Shown here piece by piece: positions 39,175-48,740 of a DNA stretch of 64,000 nt. The position numbers and the translations under genes are program-made. The notes under the pieces were generated by a model. It searched no databases. It was not told where the DNA came from and worked only from the letters and a program-made list of their open reading frames with translations. This DNA comes from Candidatus Poribacteria bacterium (GTDB lineage: Bacteria; Poribacteria; WGA-4E; WGA-3G): positions 1-64,000 of the forward strand of contig JAJEDB010000078.1 of the NCBI GenBank assembly GCA_022821725.1, written 5' to 3'. Numbering within the stretch: the first letter of the stretch is position 1; every line of letters begins with the position of its first letter.

Positions 39175-41751
39175 CTAAAGGATACTCGTGGGATCGATGT
39201 CAATCACGAATTCAATAGCATTCGATTTAATAGCGACGGGCGGCTCGTCGATTAAGTGTTTAAGGAGTTGACTGATGCTTTCAACGGAGTTGCTTCGAAG
39301 TAAAAAATGCCACCGAAATTTCCCTTCGATTTTCGAGAGGGGGGCTGGCGCGGGTCCGAGAATTTCCACTTCGGACGCGCCAACATCGCCTTCTCTCTCA
39401 TCTGTCTGAGCGGTAGATGCTTGGTCTGTCAACCATGTCTGAAGTTGCGCCTCGACAGCGTGCGCAGCCTCTTCAATCTGTTTTTCGTCCTTGCCGCGGA
39501 GCAGAAGTGTCCCGACATGTGAGAAAGGTGGATACTGTAAAGCACCGCGGGCTTCCACCTCCTGCGCGTAGAAACCGAGGTAGTCGTGCTTTTGTGCCGC
39601 GGAAATACAGTAGTGTTCAGGCATATAGGTTTGAATGATGACCTTCCCTTCAAGTTCGGCGCGTCCGGAACGTCCAGCGACCTGTGTCAACAGGCTGAAC
39701 GTCTGCTCACTCGCTCGAAAGTCGGGGAGATTCAAGCTGGTATCCGCGGCGATGACCCCGACAAGTGTTACATTCGGGAAGTCTAACCCCTTTGACACCA
39801 TCTGTGTACCTATGAGGATATCGATCTGCTGCTGCTCGAATGTTTCCAAAATCTGCTGATGCGCGTTTTTCCGTGCCGTTGAATCGGCATCAAACCGTTT
39901 CACACGTGCCGCTGGGAACGCTTTCTGCACCTCTTGCTCAACAGCCTCTGTCCCCAACCCAAAATAGCGAATGGCAGGGCTTCCACACTGTGGGCAGCTC
40001 GGATGCGTCGGACGCTTATTGCCACAATGGTGACAAACGAGACGTTTCGTCTCAAAGTGAAAGGTCAATGAGATAGAGCAATTCTCACACCGTTCAACAT
40101 AACCACACGTCCGGCAGAAAACATAAGTGGAATGCCCACGCCTGTTGAGAAACAGGATAATTTGCTCTTGCCTTTCCAATCGTTCTTCAATCGAATGTCG
40201 GAGGATATCTGAAAAGATAGTCCTGTTGCCCTTTTTCAGTTCAGTCCGCATATCAGCGATGTGGACATCAGGCATTTTTCTATTGAGAACACGGTCCGGC
40301 AGGCTAAGGAGCCGATACCGCCCATTTTTCGCACGGTGAAAACTCTCAAGGGACGGGGTTGCACTCCCGAGGATGACAGGACAGTTCGCGAGTTCACCCC
40401 GCTTCTGCGCCACATCTCGTGCGTGGTAACGCGGGACGATATCCGACTTATAGGACTCCGAATGTTCTTCGTCTATAATCAGCATACCCAGTTCTTTCAC
40501 GGGGGCAAAGACAGCAGAACGCGGTCCAATCACAATGTCGGCGTCTCCGTTTCGGATACGATGCCACTGATCATAGCGTTCCCCATCACTCAACCGACTG
40601 TGGAGCAGGGCTACCCGTTCCCCGAATCGCCCAACAAATCGAGAGGCAGCCTGCGGTGTGAGCGATATTTCTGGGACCAATACGATGACGGATTTCCCGT
40701 TGCCAAGGACTTCTGTCATCGCTTGCATGTAGACCTCGGTCTTCCCGCTTCCGGTTACACCGTGGAGCAGAAAGGTGGGCGCGCCTTCAACAGCAGGAAT
40801 GGATGACGCCTCCATCCTCTGTGGGACAAGTATATTTTGAAGTTCCGTGAACGCTATGGATTGGGCAGAATTCAGGTGAAGGGGCTGTGTCGTGGCGATC
40901 GGTTCAGAACTCAAAGGATTACGAACGGCTTGTGCACGTGTAATGTGAAGAAAGCCACGTCTTTCAAGCGTGCGGAGCAGAGAGATACTGGAATTCACGC
41001 GTTTGGTTAGATCGGCTGTTGCCAATGGGGCACCTGCATCAAGCAGGTGTCGCAGTATCTCGGCATGCTTCGCAGCGGCAACGTGCCGACGGTTGCTCGG
41101 TCGCGATCCGTCAGGATTCTCGGAACCGGCTGCCTCCCCCTTGAGTCGATCAATTTCTGCTTCAATATCAGCCGGGGGTAAAGCTAAAGTTGCTACGGAG
41201 GTTAACTGCGTGTTGGCTTTCGGCTTGTGCGTCACATCAAGGCTGACGATCCCCTTTTCTTGTAGCACGGTGATCTTCGGACGGAGGTTTTGGTAACTAA
41301 TACCCATACGTCTGACAAGTTGATTTAGAGACAGCTGACCTTCTGCTTCCAGAAGTGCGACGAGTTGCTTTTGCACCTTTCCCCGGGGTGTGGGTGCGTC
41401 CGGTAAGAGGTGCACCTTCTGTTCTTTCTGGGTTCGCACCGCAGCTGGCACGGCGCAAAAGAGCGCGAGTCCCCACGAGCAGACATAATATTCCGCCATC
41501 CATTTGGTAAGTGTAAGCAGTTCAGTGGAGAAGGTCGGGGTTTTCTCAAGACAGGTGGAAATATTCTTGATGATGCCGGGCGCGAGATCGGTTTCATTGA
41601 GGCGTTCAACGACAACGCCTTCTTGACGTGTCCCTCGGAAAGGTGCTAACACACGAGTGCCGGGCTGTAAAACCGCATCCATTTGCGGCGGTACACCGTA
41701 GGTGAAGACTTGATCGACCGATAGCGGAAAAGCAATGTTCGCGTAACGCAT
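39175..41751 (-). CDS. priA: Primosomal helicase PriA
   Basis: PriA (858 residues) restarts replication at stalled forks by unwinding DNA and loading the replicative helicase. It shows the N-terminal 3'BD (I-A-F-P-L-S-V-D-Q-V-F-T-Y), Walker A G-V-T-G-S-G-K-T-E-V-Y near residue 330, D-E-E-H near 430, eight zinc cysteines in C-R-T-C-G-Y-V-E-R-C-E-N-C and C-H-H-C-G with C-P-Q-C-G, and V-A-G-R-S-G-R-A near 690. A winged-helix-like insertion near 130-280 makes it longer than the E. coli protein (732). Next to an UDG gene, it forms a small DNA-repair group. Confidence 0.95.
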   Translation of the reverse strand: MRYANIAFPLSVDQVFTYGVPPQMDAVLQPGTRVLAPFRGTRQEGVVVERLNETDLAPGIIKNISTCLEKTPTFSTELLTLTKWMAEYYVCSWGLALFCAVPAAVRTQKEQKVHLLPDAPTPRGKVQKQLVALLEAEGQLSLNQLVRRMGISYQNLRPKITVLQEKGIVSLDVTHKPKANTQLTSVATLALPPADIEAEIDRLKGEAAGSENPDGSRPSNRRHVAAAKHAEILRHLLDAGAPLATADLTKRVNSSISLLRTLERRGFLHITRAQAVRNPLSSEPIATTQPLHLNSAQSIAFTELQNILVPQRMEASSIPAVEGAPTFLLHGVTGSGKTEVYMQAMTEVLGNGKSVIVLVPEISLTPQAASRFVGRFGERVALLHSRLSDGERYDQWHRIRNGDADIVIGPRSAVFAPVKELGMLIIDEEHSESYKSDIVPRYHARDVAQKRGELANCPVILGSATPSLESFHRAKNGRYRLLSLPDRVLNRKMPDVHIADMRTELKKGNRTIFSDILRHSIEERLERQEQIILFLNRRGHSTYVFCRTCGYVERCENCSISLTFHFETKRLVCHHCGNKRPTHPSCPQCGSPAIRYFGLGTEAVEQEVQKAFPAARVKRFDADSTARKNAHQQILETFEQQQIDILIGTQMVSKGLDFPNVTLVGVIAADTSLNLPDFRASEQTFSLLTQVAGRSGRAELEGKVIIQTYMPEHYCISAAQKHDYLGFYAQEVEARGALQYPPFSHVGTLLLRGKDEKQIEEAAHAVEAQLQTWLTDQASTAQTDEREGDVGASEVEILGPAPAPLSKIEGKFRWHFLLRSNSVESISQLLKHLIDEPPVAIKSNAIEFVIDIDPTSIL

Positions 41752-41791
41752 AGTTTTTTATAGCCATCAGTTGACGACGGACACTCTGTTC

Positions 41792-42511
41792 TTATCCCTC
41801 TGCTAAAAAAGCAAGCACCTTTTTGACATCTTCCCATACGTCGGCTTTACCCTTCGGGTTTCTGAGCAGGTATGCCGGGTGATACGTCGGCATGATGACT
41901 GGCGGTTGCCTATGTGGAAGGACGCGGAGTCCCGGCACATTACACGGATGGAACTCCCCCCGAAGTCTTGTAATACCGGTTTTGGTACCCAGCAACATCT
42001 GTGCCGCAAAACTTCCGAGTGCCATAATCACCTTCGGTTGAATGAGTTCTATCTGACGCACTAAATAGGGACTACAGGTTTCGACCTCATCGGGGGCAGG
42101 ATTCCTGTTACCCGGGGGACGACACTTAAGCACATTCGCGATATAGACATCCTCGCGCTTAAGTTGCATACCATCCTCAATAATGCGCGTCAACAACTGA
42201 CCGGCTCTACCGACAAAGGGTTCTCCCTGTTGATCTTCATCAGCACCGGGGGCTTCACCGATGAACATAAGGTCGGCTTCCGGGTTTCCAACACCAAAAA
42301 CGACACTGTGCCGGGTCTCGTGCAACCCACATTTGGTGCAACCTGCGGCATCAGCCGCCAGCGTCGGGAGATCGAGGTTCGCATAGGGGGATTCCCGCTC
42401 TGGCTCGTTTATTTCTGATTCTATAAAACCGAGTTGAAGTTGTTCTTCCACGTATTCCCTCACACTTGCAATAAGTTCTACATATTCTTTTCTGAGGTTA
42501 TTGCTATCCAT
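41792..42511 (-). CDS. Family 4 uracil-DNA glycosylase
   Basis: This 239-residue enzyme removes uracil from DNA and carries a 4Fe-4S cluster. Seen are C-T-K-C-G-L-H near residue 57 and C-R-P-P-G-N-R-N-P with V-E-T-C-S-P-Y, the four cluster cysteines; M-F-I-G-E-A-P-G-A-D-E-D-Q-Q-G near 83; and the C-terminal H-P-A-Y-L-L-R-N. The first 45 residues, acidic and helical, are extra to the core. ATG 42511 follows CTTAAAAAC. PriA lies 40 bases downstream. Confidence 0.92.
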   Translation of the reverse strand: MDSNNLRKEYVELIASVREYVEEQLQLGFIESEINEPERESPYANLDLPTLAADAAGCTKCGLHETRHSVVFGVGNPEADLMFIGEAPGADEDQQGEPFVGRAGQLLTRIIEDGMQLKREDVYIANVLKCRPPGNRNPAPDEVETCSPYLVRQIELIQPKVIMALGSFAAQMLLGTKTGITRLRGEFHPCNVPGLRVLPHRQPPVIMPTYHPAYLLRNPKGKADVWEDVKKVLAFLAEG

Positions 42512-42518
42512 GTTTTTA

Positions 42519-42553
42519 AGAGTTGTCAGTTATCAGTTGTCAACTGAAAACTA
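42519..42553. repeat. TCAGTTATCAGTTG repeat
   Basis: GTTGTCAGTTATCAGTTGTC and its continuation AACTGAAAAC form an inverted pair in the UDG-rseP gap. Confidence 0.5.
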
Positions 42554-44242
42554 ATTACGCAGGTCGTCAATCAGGGATATACCATCGAACCAAGTAATGT
42601 ACAGGAAGAGTGCAATCAGGAGAACAATACAAACCTGTTGAACAATCTCTTGTGCTCTCCGAGGCATAGGTCTGCCACGAATCTTCTCGACAGTGAAAAA
42701 CAGCAACTGCCCCCCGTCAGCAATCGGAATCGGCAATAGATTGACGATGCAAAGATTGATACTAATAAAGCCGATAAAAAAGAGCGCACTACTCAACCCC
42801 ACCCGGTCAAACATACGACTTGTGGCGTTCGCGATACCGATGGGCCCCGAGAGATGCTTCGGTGATACCTCCCCACCTACCAGCTGTTGCAAGGTTCTGC
42901 CGACAGTTGTGAAGGTCAACCAAGTCGCCTCAACGCCTTTCCCGAGGCTTGTAAAAACGTCATAATCCGGCAACGGTGCCGTTTTTGCCGCGAATTCCAT
43001 GCCACTGAGGGAGGTCTGCCACGCCAACCCGAAGAGAGCCCCATCGGGATTCGTCTCTGGATTTTGTATCTCCGTGGCAAGCGTTACCTTTTCCATGTTC
43101 CCGTTTCGCATCAATCCGACTTCGATGGATTCACTGGTTGCCATTGCCTTAAGTTCTGAATAGAGCGTTGCATTGTTGACTAACGCTCCATTAAGCGTCG
43201 CAAGTACGTCTCCATCTTGGATCCCAGCATTTTGGGCAATGCTATCCTCTTGGATACTCGCTTTCACACGCCAACGGACCGGCACTTCGATCGTGAGCGA
43301 CGCATCATCCCGTCGGATACCGAGTGTCAATGCTTCTGGATTTTCGTTAATACTTTGATAAAGCGCCTGATATTTCCCATTACGCCAGTCTTCGGAGGCG
43401 TGCCAGACACCATATCCAAAATAAGGAACGTTGTGGAGTTTCTGACCGTTGATGCTCTCAATCTGGTCGCCGACTTGGATCCCGGCTGCTGCCGCAGGAC
43501 TTCCTTCTTCGACATGACTGATGATCGTTTCCAATCTACTGCTCACTCGAATCACCCCAATATCGCCTCTGACACTCGGCTCCGCATCGGGGATAACAGA
43601 AAGGTGCTTCCGTTCACCATCCCGTTCTACGACGATATCCAGTGGCCTATTTGCACTGGTGAAAATCCGTGTTTGGAACATCGCCCAGTGGCTAATCGGG
43701 TCCCCATTGACAGAAATAATGGTATCGCCGGGCATGAGTCCACCGATCGCACCGGGACCATCGTCGGCGACCCAGCCGAGTTGAATCACCTCTTTTTCAC
43801 CGAGAGGTAAGCCGGTTAATCCACCGATCAACCGGGCGGAATCCGTGTTGATCCCGGTAGCAAACACGAGCCAGTATACCAACACACCAAACAACAGATT
43901 AACTGCGGGACCCGCCGCGACGACGAAGGCGCGATTGCCGATCGAGGCACTCGCGAATTCACCCTCCGCGCCGGTTTGTTCGGTTGGACTCTCCCCTTCC
44001 ATCTGAACGTAGCCACCAAATGGCAAGAGCGAGATTCTATAGTCTGTTTCATCCCGCTGAAATCCGATGAGTTTCGGACCGAAGCCGAGCGAGAAGGTGT
44101 TTACCTTAATACCACACCGTTTCGCGGCATAAAAATGACCGAGTTCATGAATGAAAATAATGAACCCGAGCGGAATAATCGCGAGAAATGCCGTTTTTAT
44201 GTAGGGAATTATGGAGCCAATCAGGTCAATCAAGAATTCCAT
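42551..44242 (-). CDS. rseP: Site-2 protease RseP with three PDZ domains
   Basis: This 563-residue intramembrane zinc protease cuts anti-sigma factors or similar membrane substrates. The zinc motif H-E-L-G-H lies near residue 33 (I-F-I-H-E-L-G-H-F-Y-A-A-K), and the second active-site motif reads N-L-L-P-I-P-I-A-D-G-G near 506 (LDG is usual; the Asp is kept). Between them are three PDZ-like units (G-L-M-P-G-D-T-I-I near 165; A-A-G-I-Q-V-G-D-Q-I near 255; N-A-G-I-Q-D-G-D-V-L near 350), one more than the two of E. coli RseP, which explains the length. It follows dxr in the usual order. Confidence 0.93.
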   Translation of the reverse strand: MEFLIDLIGSIIPYIKTAFLAIIPLGFIIFIHELGHFYAAKRCGIKVNTFSLGFGPKLIGFQRDETDYRISLLPFGGYVQMEGESPTEQTGAEGEFASASIGNRAFVVAAGPAVNLLFGVLVYWLVFATGINTDSARLIGGLTGLPLGEKEVIQLGWVADDGPGAIGGLMPGDTIISVNGDPISHWAMFQTRIFTSANRPLDIVVERDGERKHLSVIPDAEPSVRGDIGVIRVSSRLETIISHVEEGSPAAAAGIQVGDQIESINGQKLHNVPYFGYGVWHASEDWRNGKYQALYQSINENPEALTLGIRRDDASLTIEVPVRWRVKASIQEDSIAQNAGIQDGDVLATLNGALVNNATLYSELKAMATSESIEVGLMRNGNMEKVTLATEIQNPETNPDGALFGLAWQTSLSGMEFAAKTAPLPDYDVFTSLGKGVEATWLTFTTVGRTLQQLVGGEVSPKHLSGPIGIANATSRMFDRVGLSSALFFIGFISINLCIVNLLPIPIADGGQLLFFTVEKIRGRPMPRRAQEIVQQVCIVLLIALFLYITWFDGISLIDDLRN

Positions 44243-44268
44243 AGTGTTTATTACCTCGTGATGCGTTT

Positions 44269-45456
44269 TTAGTAACTCGCTTGTGACATAATTTTTTTAT
44301 TTTTTATTATTGAACGTGCTGTTGTTTTTGCCCACCGGTCAACCTCAAGAATATCCGAAAGTGTTGGATCAGCGATCACCGCATGTGCATCCATCACACG
44401 CGCAAGGATCGCAGGAATATCCATAAATCTGATGCGTGTCTCCAGAAAAGCCGCCACGACCACCTCATCTGCGCTACTGAGCACTACAGGGAGTGTGCCA
44501 CCGACTTCCGCAGCGCTATACGCCAGCGAGAGGCATGGAAATTTCTCAAAGTCAACCGGTTCAAAGTGTAGCGTGCGGGCTTCCATTAAATCCAAACGTG
44601 GCACGGGTGCCGAAAGCCTGCGCGGATAGGTTAAAGCGTATTGGATCATAATACGCATATCTGTGGGTCCCAGTTGTGCGAGCGTGGAACCGTCTGTCCA
44701 TTCCACCATGGAGTGGACAATACTCTCTGGATGGATGACGACATCAATCTTCGAGAGTTCCATGTCAAACAACCATTTCGCTTCAATGACTTCCAACCCT
44801 TTGTTCATCATCGTCGCGGAGTCGATTGTGATTTTCTGTCCCATCTTCCAATTCGGGTGCCGGAGTGCTTGCTGCGGCGTGACGGAATAGAGGGCTTCTT
44901 TGGGCACTTCTCGGAAGGGACCGCCTGACGCGGTAATCAGGAGTCGGTGGATATCTGGTTGTTGGTCGCGTGCCCCCTCTAAGCATTGGAAGATGGCACT
45001 CATTTCACCATCTATCGGTATTAAGTTAACACCGTTCTTTTTGACAGCTGCCTTAACAAGGGGTCCCGCCATCACCATTACCTCTTTATTGACAAAGGCG
45101 ATGTCCTTACCGGCGTTAATCGCTGCCAAAGTCGGCAACAAACCCGCCGTTCCGCCCATCCCGTCCAAAACTTGGGATGCCTGTGGCATTGTCGCGACGG
45201 CTTGAAGTCCCTCAGTGCCGGCGAGGACTTGTGTGCAGTTGATATCTCGGATCCGTTCACTGAGTTGTGCCGCTGCTGCTGGTTCATTTAAAGCCACCAA
45301 TGCCGGACGATACCGTCGAATCTGTTGTTCAAGGGTATCAACATCTCGGTTCGCTGCGAGACCGACTACCTTAAATTCGTCAGCATGCGTTTCGACAACG
45401 CTGAGGGTGTTCTTCCCAATAGAGCCCGTGCTACCAAGTATGGCGATGTGTTTCAT
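44269..45456 (-). CDS. dxr: 1-deoxy-D-xylulose 5-phosphate reductoisomerase
   Basis: DXR (395 residues) makes 2-C-methylerythritol 4-phosphate, the committed step of the MEP isoprenoid pathway, using NADPH and a divalent metal. Seen are I-A-I-L-G-S-T-G-S-I-G-K-N-T at the N terminus, F-V-N-K-E near 124, I-D-G-E-M-S-A near 148 (Asp and Glu metal ligands), T-A-S-G-G-P-F-R near 177, and W-K-M-G-Q-K-I-T-I-D-S-A-T-M-M-N-K-G-L-E near 203-222. Its leader is identical to that of hisH. It sits between cdsA and rseP as in many bacteria. Confidence 0.96.
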   Translation of the reverse strand: MKHIAILGSTGSIGKNTLSVVETHADEFKVVGLAANRDVDTLEQQIRRYRPALVALNEPAAAAQLSERIRDINCTQVLAGTEGLQAVATMPQASQVLDGMGGTAGLLPTLAAINAGKDIAFVNKEVMVMAGPLVKAAVKKNGVNLIPIDGEMSAIFQCLEGARDQQPDIHRLLITASGGPFREVPKEALYSVTPQQALRHPNWKMGQKITIDSATMMNKGLEVIEAKWLFDMELSKIDVVIHPESIVHSMVEWTDGSTLAQLGPTDMRIMIQYALTYPRRLSAPVPRLDLMEARTLHFEPVDFEKFPCLSLAYSAAEVGGTLPVVLSSADEVVVAAFLETRIRFMDIPAILARVMDAHAVIADPTLSDILEVDRWAKTTARSIIKNKKIMSQASY

Positions 45457-45472
45457 ATTTTTAACTATGGGC
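45457..45472 (-). promoter_or_regulatory. Start-codon leader, type C (dxr)
   Basis: On the minus strand GCCCATAGTTAAAAAT abuts the dxr ATG. The same 16 bases abut the hisH ATG at 6743-6758. Confidence 0.6.
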
Positions 45473-45482
45473 CCCTAAACAT

Positions 45483-46316
45483 TTATCCTAAATGCCCTGT
45501 CAATGCAAGATAGTAGTAAAGCACAGGTGTACTAAAAATGAGGCTATCGCATCTATCAATGAATCCGCCATGTCCCGGAATAACCTGTCCGGAATCCTTA
45601 ACACCAGCGGTTCGCTTCATCAGCGAGGCACTGAGATCTCCAAGTTGACCCAAAACACTCAGGAGGAGTCCAATAAAGACAGCGTGTCCCCAAGAGAGGG
45701 TCCCTTTCAGAAGGATGGCATTCAGTAGGAAACTCGTTAAGGTACCGACCACCAATCCGCCAATCGTTCCTTCAATCGTTTTTCGTGGACTGACGGGCGT
45801 GCCGAGTTTGTGTTTACCGAACGCTCTGCCAACGAGATACGCACCGGTGTCACTACACCAAATGATGCCAGCCAATAGGAAGATCAGTTGTCTACCGATC
45901 GGTTCCGCATTTCGGAGTAAGATGAGATGGTAGCCTAATGCCCAACCGATGGTTAAAATGCCGGTGAGTTTCAATGTAACCGCAAGCAATTCACCCGCGA
46001 CCTTCGCCCTAAAAATACTTTCTGCGAAAATATAAATGAATACGAAGGTAAAGTAACTGAAAATAACCGTTGAGGCAGCGGTCGTCTGTGTAAGTTCAGG
46101 CAAAAAATACGCGAACAAACAGAACACACCTGACAAGAGTGCAGGCATCACCGGATTCAATTTTTCCGTGAAGTGCTGTGCCAAACGACAGTACTCAACT
46201 TGCATCATCACCACGGCGACAGATACAAGTATCAGGTAGAGCCAATCCCCCTGATAAACAATTAGGAGGACTAACGGTGCTAACACAGCCACACTCAAGG
46301 CTCGCCGCCAAAACAT
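45483..46316 (-). CDS. cdsA: Phosphatidate cytidylyltransferase
   Basis: CdsA (277 residues) makes CDP-diacylglycerol for phospholipid synthesis in the inner membrane. About seven hydrophobic segments are visible, and the signature near the C terminus reads K-R-T-A-G-V-K-D-S-G-Q-V-I-P-G-H-G-G-F-I, then D-R-C-D-S. It lies between frr and dxr; uppS, which often stands here, is absent. Confidence 0.94.
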   Translation of the reverse strand: MFWRRALSVAVLAPLVLLIVYQGDWLYLILVSVAVVMMQVEYCRLAQHFTEKLNPVMPALLSGVFCLFAYFLPELTQTTAASTVIFSYFTFVFIYIFAESIFRAKVAGELLAVTLKLTGILTIGWALGYHLILLRNAEPIGRQLIFLLAGIIWCSDTGAYLVGRAFGKHKLGTPVSPRKTIEGTIGGLVVGTLTSFLLNAILLKGTLSWGHAVFIGLLLSVLGQLGDLSASLMKRTAGVKDSGQVIPGHGGFIDRCDSLIFSTPVLYYYLALTGHLG

Positions 46317-46405
46317 ATTTTTTTGTCGTTAACAGTCTTCAGGAAACAGTTCGGTAAAGTTCAACGAAACCTCTTAACTGACAACTGATAACTGACAATC
46401 CTTCC

Positions 46406-46990
46406 TCAAGTTTCTAATAATTCGGACTCTTTCGCCTCCGTCAAGTCGTTAATCTGGTCGATGTACGTATCCGTCAGCTGCTGAACCGGATCAGCACTCG
46501 CTTTCCCGCGCTTCCTATCGCCGCCTCGGCCTCTGCTTTTACCGCCGCCACTGGTATCCCCGTCGGCTTTTTTAACGGCATCGTTGGCATCGCGTCGGAT
46601 ATTCCGAATTGCTACCTTCCCCTCTTCGGCGAGTTTACGGACGACCTTCGTGAGTTCGGTCCTACGCTCCAATGTGAGTTCGGGGATGTGGATGCGGATA
46701 ACGTTCCCGTCATTGCTCGTCGAGAGTCCCAAATCTGAGTGGGCGATGGCTTTCTCAATCTCTGTAATTAGCGTTTTGTCCCAAGGTTGAATGACAAGCA
46801 GCCGCGGTTCAGGCGTTGTAATCGTGCCGACTTGACTCAATGGACTTTTGCTACCGTAATACGTAACGCTCACCTGATCCAAGAGTGCCGGTGTTGCTCG
46901 CCCTGTCTGTACATGCGACAATTTCGTCGCTGTTGCTTCGACTGTTTTCTTCATCCGGGACTCCGCCTGTTGAAGAATCTGCTGTTGCAT
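46406..46990 (-). CDS. frr: Ribosome recycling factor with basic insertion
   Basis: RRF (194 residues; usual about 185) splits post-termination ribosomes together with EF-G. Typical text includes V-Q-T-G-R-A-T-P-A-L-L-D near residue 28, P-E-L-T-L-E-R-R-T-E-L near 103, and V-A-I-R-N-I-R-R-D-A near 125. After the N-D-A-V-K-K-A-D helix comes a glycine/arginine/lysine-rich stretch (about 141-165, G-G-G-K-S-R-G-R-G-G-D-R-K-R-G-K) not normal for the family. The start is preceded by a type A leader. Confidence 0.94.
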   Translation of the reverse strand: MQQQILQQAESRMKKTVEATATKLSHVQTGRATPALLDQVSVTYYGSKSPLSQVGTITTPEPRLLVIQPWDKTLITEIEKAIAHSDLGLSTSNDGNVIRIHIPELTLERRTELTKVVRKLAEEGKVAIRNIRRDANDAVKKADGDTSGGGKSRGRGGDRKRGKASADPVQQLTDTYIDQINDLTEAKESELLET

Positions 46991-47010
46991 TTTTTAATTA
47001 TTCCTTGCGG
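46991..47010 (-). promoter_or_regulatory. A-rich start-codon leader, type A (frr)
   Basis: On the minus strand CCGCAAGGAATAATTAAAAA abuts the frr ATG, matching the leaders at 9202 and 10787. Confidence 0.65.
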
Positions 47011-47123
47011 TTCGGTCAGGTGGGTCTTGGGTTTAAAGGTTAATCTCCGTAGACCCGCCTTCCGCTTCGCTTACAGGCTACAGTTCTGGTTGACATCAAG
47101 ACTGTAGGGTTACAGTTTTCTGT

Positions 47124-47717
47124 TCACTGTCCAAGTACGTAGAGCACAAAACGTTTGACGACAATGTTCTCACCCAATTGGGCTATTGTGTCCTTTACAA
47201 GACTCTCAATGGTTTTGTCCGAATCTCGGATATAAGGCTGCTGTAAAAGACAGGTCTCCGTATAGTATTTAGAGATTCGCCCTTCAACAATCCGTTCAGC
47301 GATGTGGGCAGGTTTCCCCTCTTGCTCGGCTTGTGCTTTCAGAATTGCTTTTTCTGCTTCAAGATCTTTGGCAGGAACATCTTCCGGTTTAACATATTTC
47401 GGTTTCGCGGCTGCGACCTGCATCGCGATCTCTTTCGCCAAATTTTGGAACTGCTCTGTTCGGGCAACGAAATCGGTTTCGCAATTGAGTTCGACCAAGG
47501 TGCCGACACGGCTACCGGGATGGATATAAGAAACAATCAATCCTTCTTCTGTCGCTCTACCGCCTTTGAGTTCGGACGCTTTCAGTCCCTGCTCCCGTAA
47601 TTTCTGAATCGCTTCGTCAATATTTCCGTTCGTTTCTGTTAGCGCCTTTTTGCAGTCCATAATCCCTGCCCCCGTGCGCGAACGGAGGTCGCTAACAAGC
47701 TTTGCTGTAATTGCCAT
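47124..47717 (-). CDS. tsf: Elongation factor Ts, short form
   Basis: EF-Ts (197 residues) recycles GDP from EF-Tu. It has the UBA-like N terminus with V-S-D-L-R-S-R-T-G-A-G-I-M-D-C-K-K-A-L, then L-N-C-E-T-D-F-V-A-R-T near residue 78 and a C-terminal Y-Y-T-E-T-C-L-L-Q-Q-P-Y. It is the short class (about 200 residues, one core subdomain) rather than the 280-residue E. coli form. GGAGGA stands before ATG. pyrH, which usually follows tsf, is not here. Confidence 0.96.
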   Translation of the reverse strand: MAITAKLVSDLRSRTGAGIMDCKKALTETNGNIDEAIQKLREQGLKASELKGGRATEEGLIVSYIHPGSRVGTLVELNCETDFVARTEQFQNLAKEIAMQVAAAKPKYVKPEDVPAKDLEAEKAILKAQAEQEGKPAHIAERIVEGRISKYYTETCLLQQPYIRDSDKTIESLVKDTIAQLGENIVVKRFVLYVLGQ

Positions 47718-47745
47718 GTATCCTCCTTAATTATAGGTTTCAGTT

Positions 47746-47828
47746 AACAGCTTTCAGTTAACAGTTAAGGAGGGATTTGGTTTAACAAATCCACCTCTTA
47801 ACTGGAAACCGAAGACTGATAACTGATT
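47746..47828. repeat. TTTCAGTTAACAG repeat cluster
   Basis: The rpsB-tsf gap holds several copies of TTCAGTTAACAG and the inverted form CTGATAACTG, the same group as 12283, 39116, 42519 and 46373. Confidence 0.5.
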
Positions 47829-47834
47829 GCTAAT

Positions 47835-48740
47835 TTATTGAGACTGTCGCCGCGGGGCTCTCCCTCTCCGCCGTTGACGCGGTGCACGTGTCTGACGCTG
47901 TTCCCCATCGCCAATCGCCTCTGGCTCTGCGGACAGTTGGGCTTCTTCGAGGATCGCGACACTTTCTTCCTCGTGCTTTTCCACCGCAAGTATCGCATCT
48001 ACTTGCGCCACAGCTGCTTCGGGCTGTTCTGCTTCCGCCGCGACCTCTGCACCTTCTAACGCATCTCCCTTGCCATTAACGACCGCATCGGCTAAGACAG
48101 AGCAGATGAGACGAATCGAGCGGATGGCGTCATCGTTGCCCGGAACCGGCAAATCAATCGGATCAGGGTCACAATTGGTATCAACGATAGCGATGATCGG
48201 GATGCCGAGTTTGTTTGCCTCTGCGATCGCTGTATGCTCTTTCCGTGTATCCGTAACAACCACGGCGTCAGGGAGCTTTTTCATCTCTCTGACACCACTC
48301 AGGTTGCTGTCGAGCTTGCCTTTCTCACGGCGCAACCGCATGACCTCTTTTTTCGGCCTCTGATCAAAAACGCCACTCGTTTCATCAGCATCCAGTTGAT
48401 CCAACCTGTTGACACTCCGACGGATGGTTTGGAAATTCGTCAGCATACCACCGAGCCATCGATGATTGACGTGGTACATCCCACATCGAACGGCTTCGCT
48501 TCGCACGGCTTCTTGGGATTGGCGTTTCGTGCCGACAAATAATACCCCTCCACCTTTCGCGGCGATCTCTTCAACGAAATGCGCGGCGGTTTCGAGCATC
48601 CGTAACGTCTTTTGCAAGTCAATAATATAAATCCCGTTTCGTTCGGCGAAGATGTACTCTGCCATCTTCGGATTCCAACGACGGGTTTGATGTCCGAAGT
48701 GAACTCCACATTCAAGGAGCTCTTTCATTGTAACTGCCAA
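47835..48740 (-). CDS. rpsB: Ribosomal protein S2 with C-terminal extension
   Basis: S2 (301 residues; usual 240-260) belongs to the 30S subunit. The core has [27 protein letters not shown] near residue 64, and P-D-A-V-V-V-T-D near 158. TTG at 48740 is the start: AGGAGG lies six bases before it, and the A-V-T-M-K opening matches homologues, whereas the ATG four codons later is too far from the ribosome site. About 60 residues rich in Glu/Ala, then Arg, extend the C terminus. rpsB heads the minus-strand block. Confidence 0.96.
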   Translation of the reverse strand: MAVTMKELLECGVHFGHQTRRWNPKMAEYIFAERNGIYIIDLQKTLRMLETAAHFVEEIAAKGGGVLFVGTKRQSQEAVRSEAVRCGMYHVNHRWLGGMLTNFQTIRRSVNRLDQLDADETSGVFDQRPKKEVMRLRREKGKLDSNLSGVREMKKLPDAVVVTDTRKEHTAIAEANKLGIPIIAIVDTNCDPDPIDLPVPGNDDAIRSIRLICSVLADAVVNGKGDALEGAEVAAEAEQPEAAVAQVDAILAVEKHEEESVAILEEAQLSAEPEAIGDGEQRQTRAPRQRRRGRAPRRQSQ

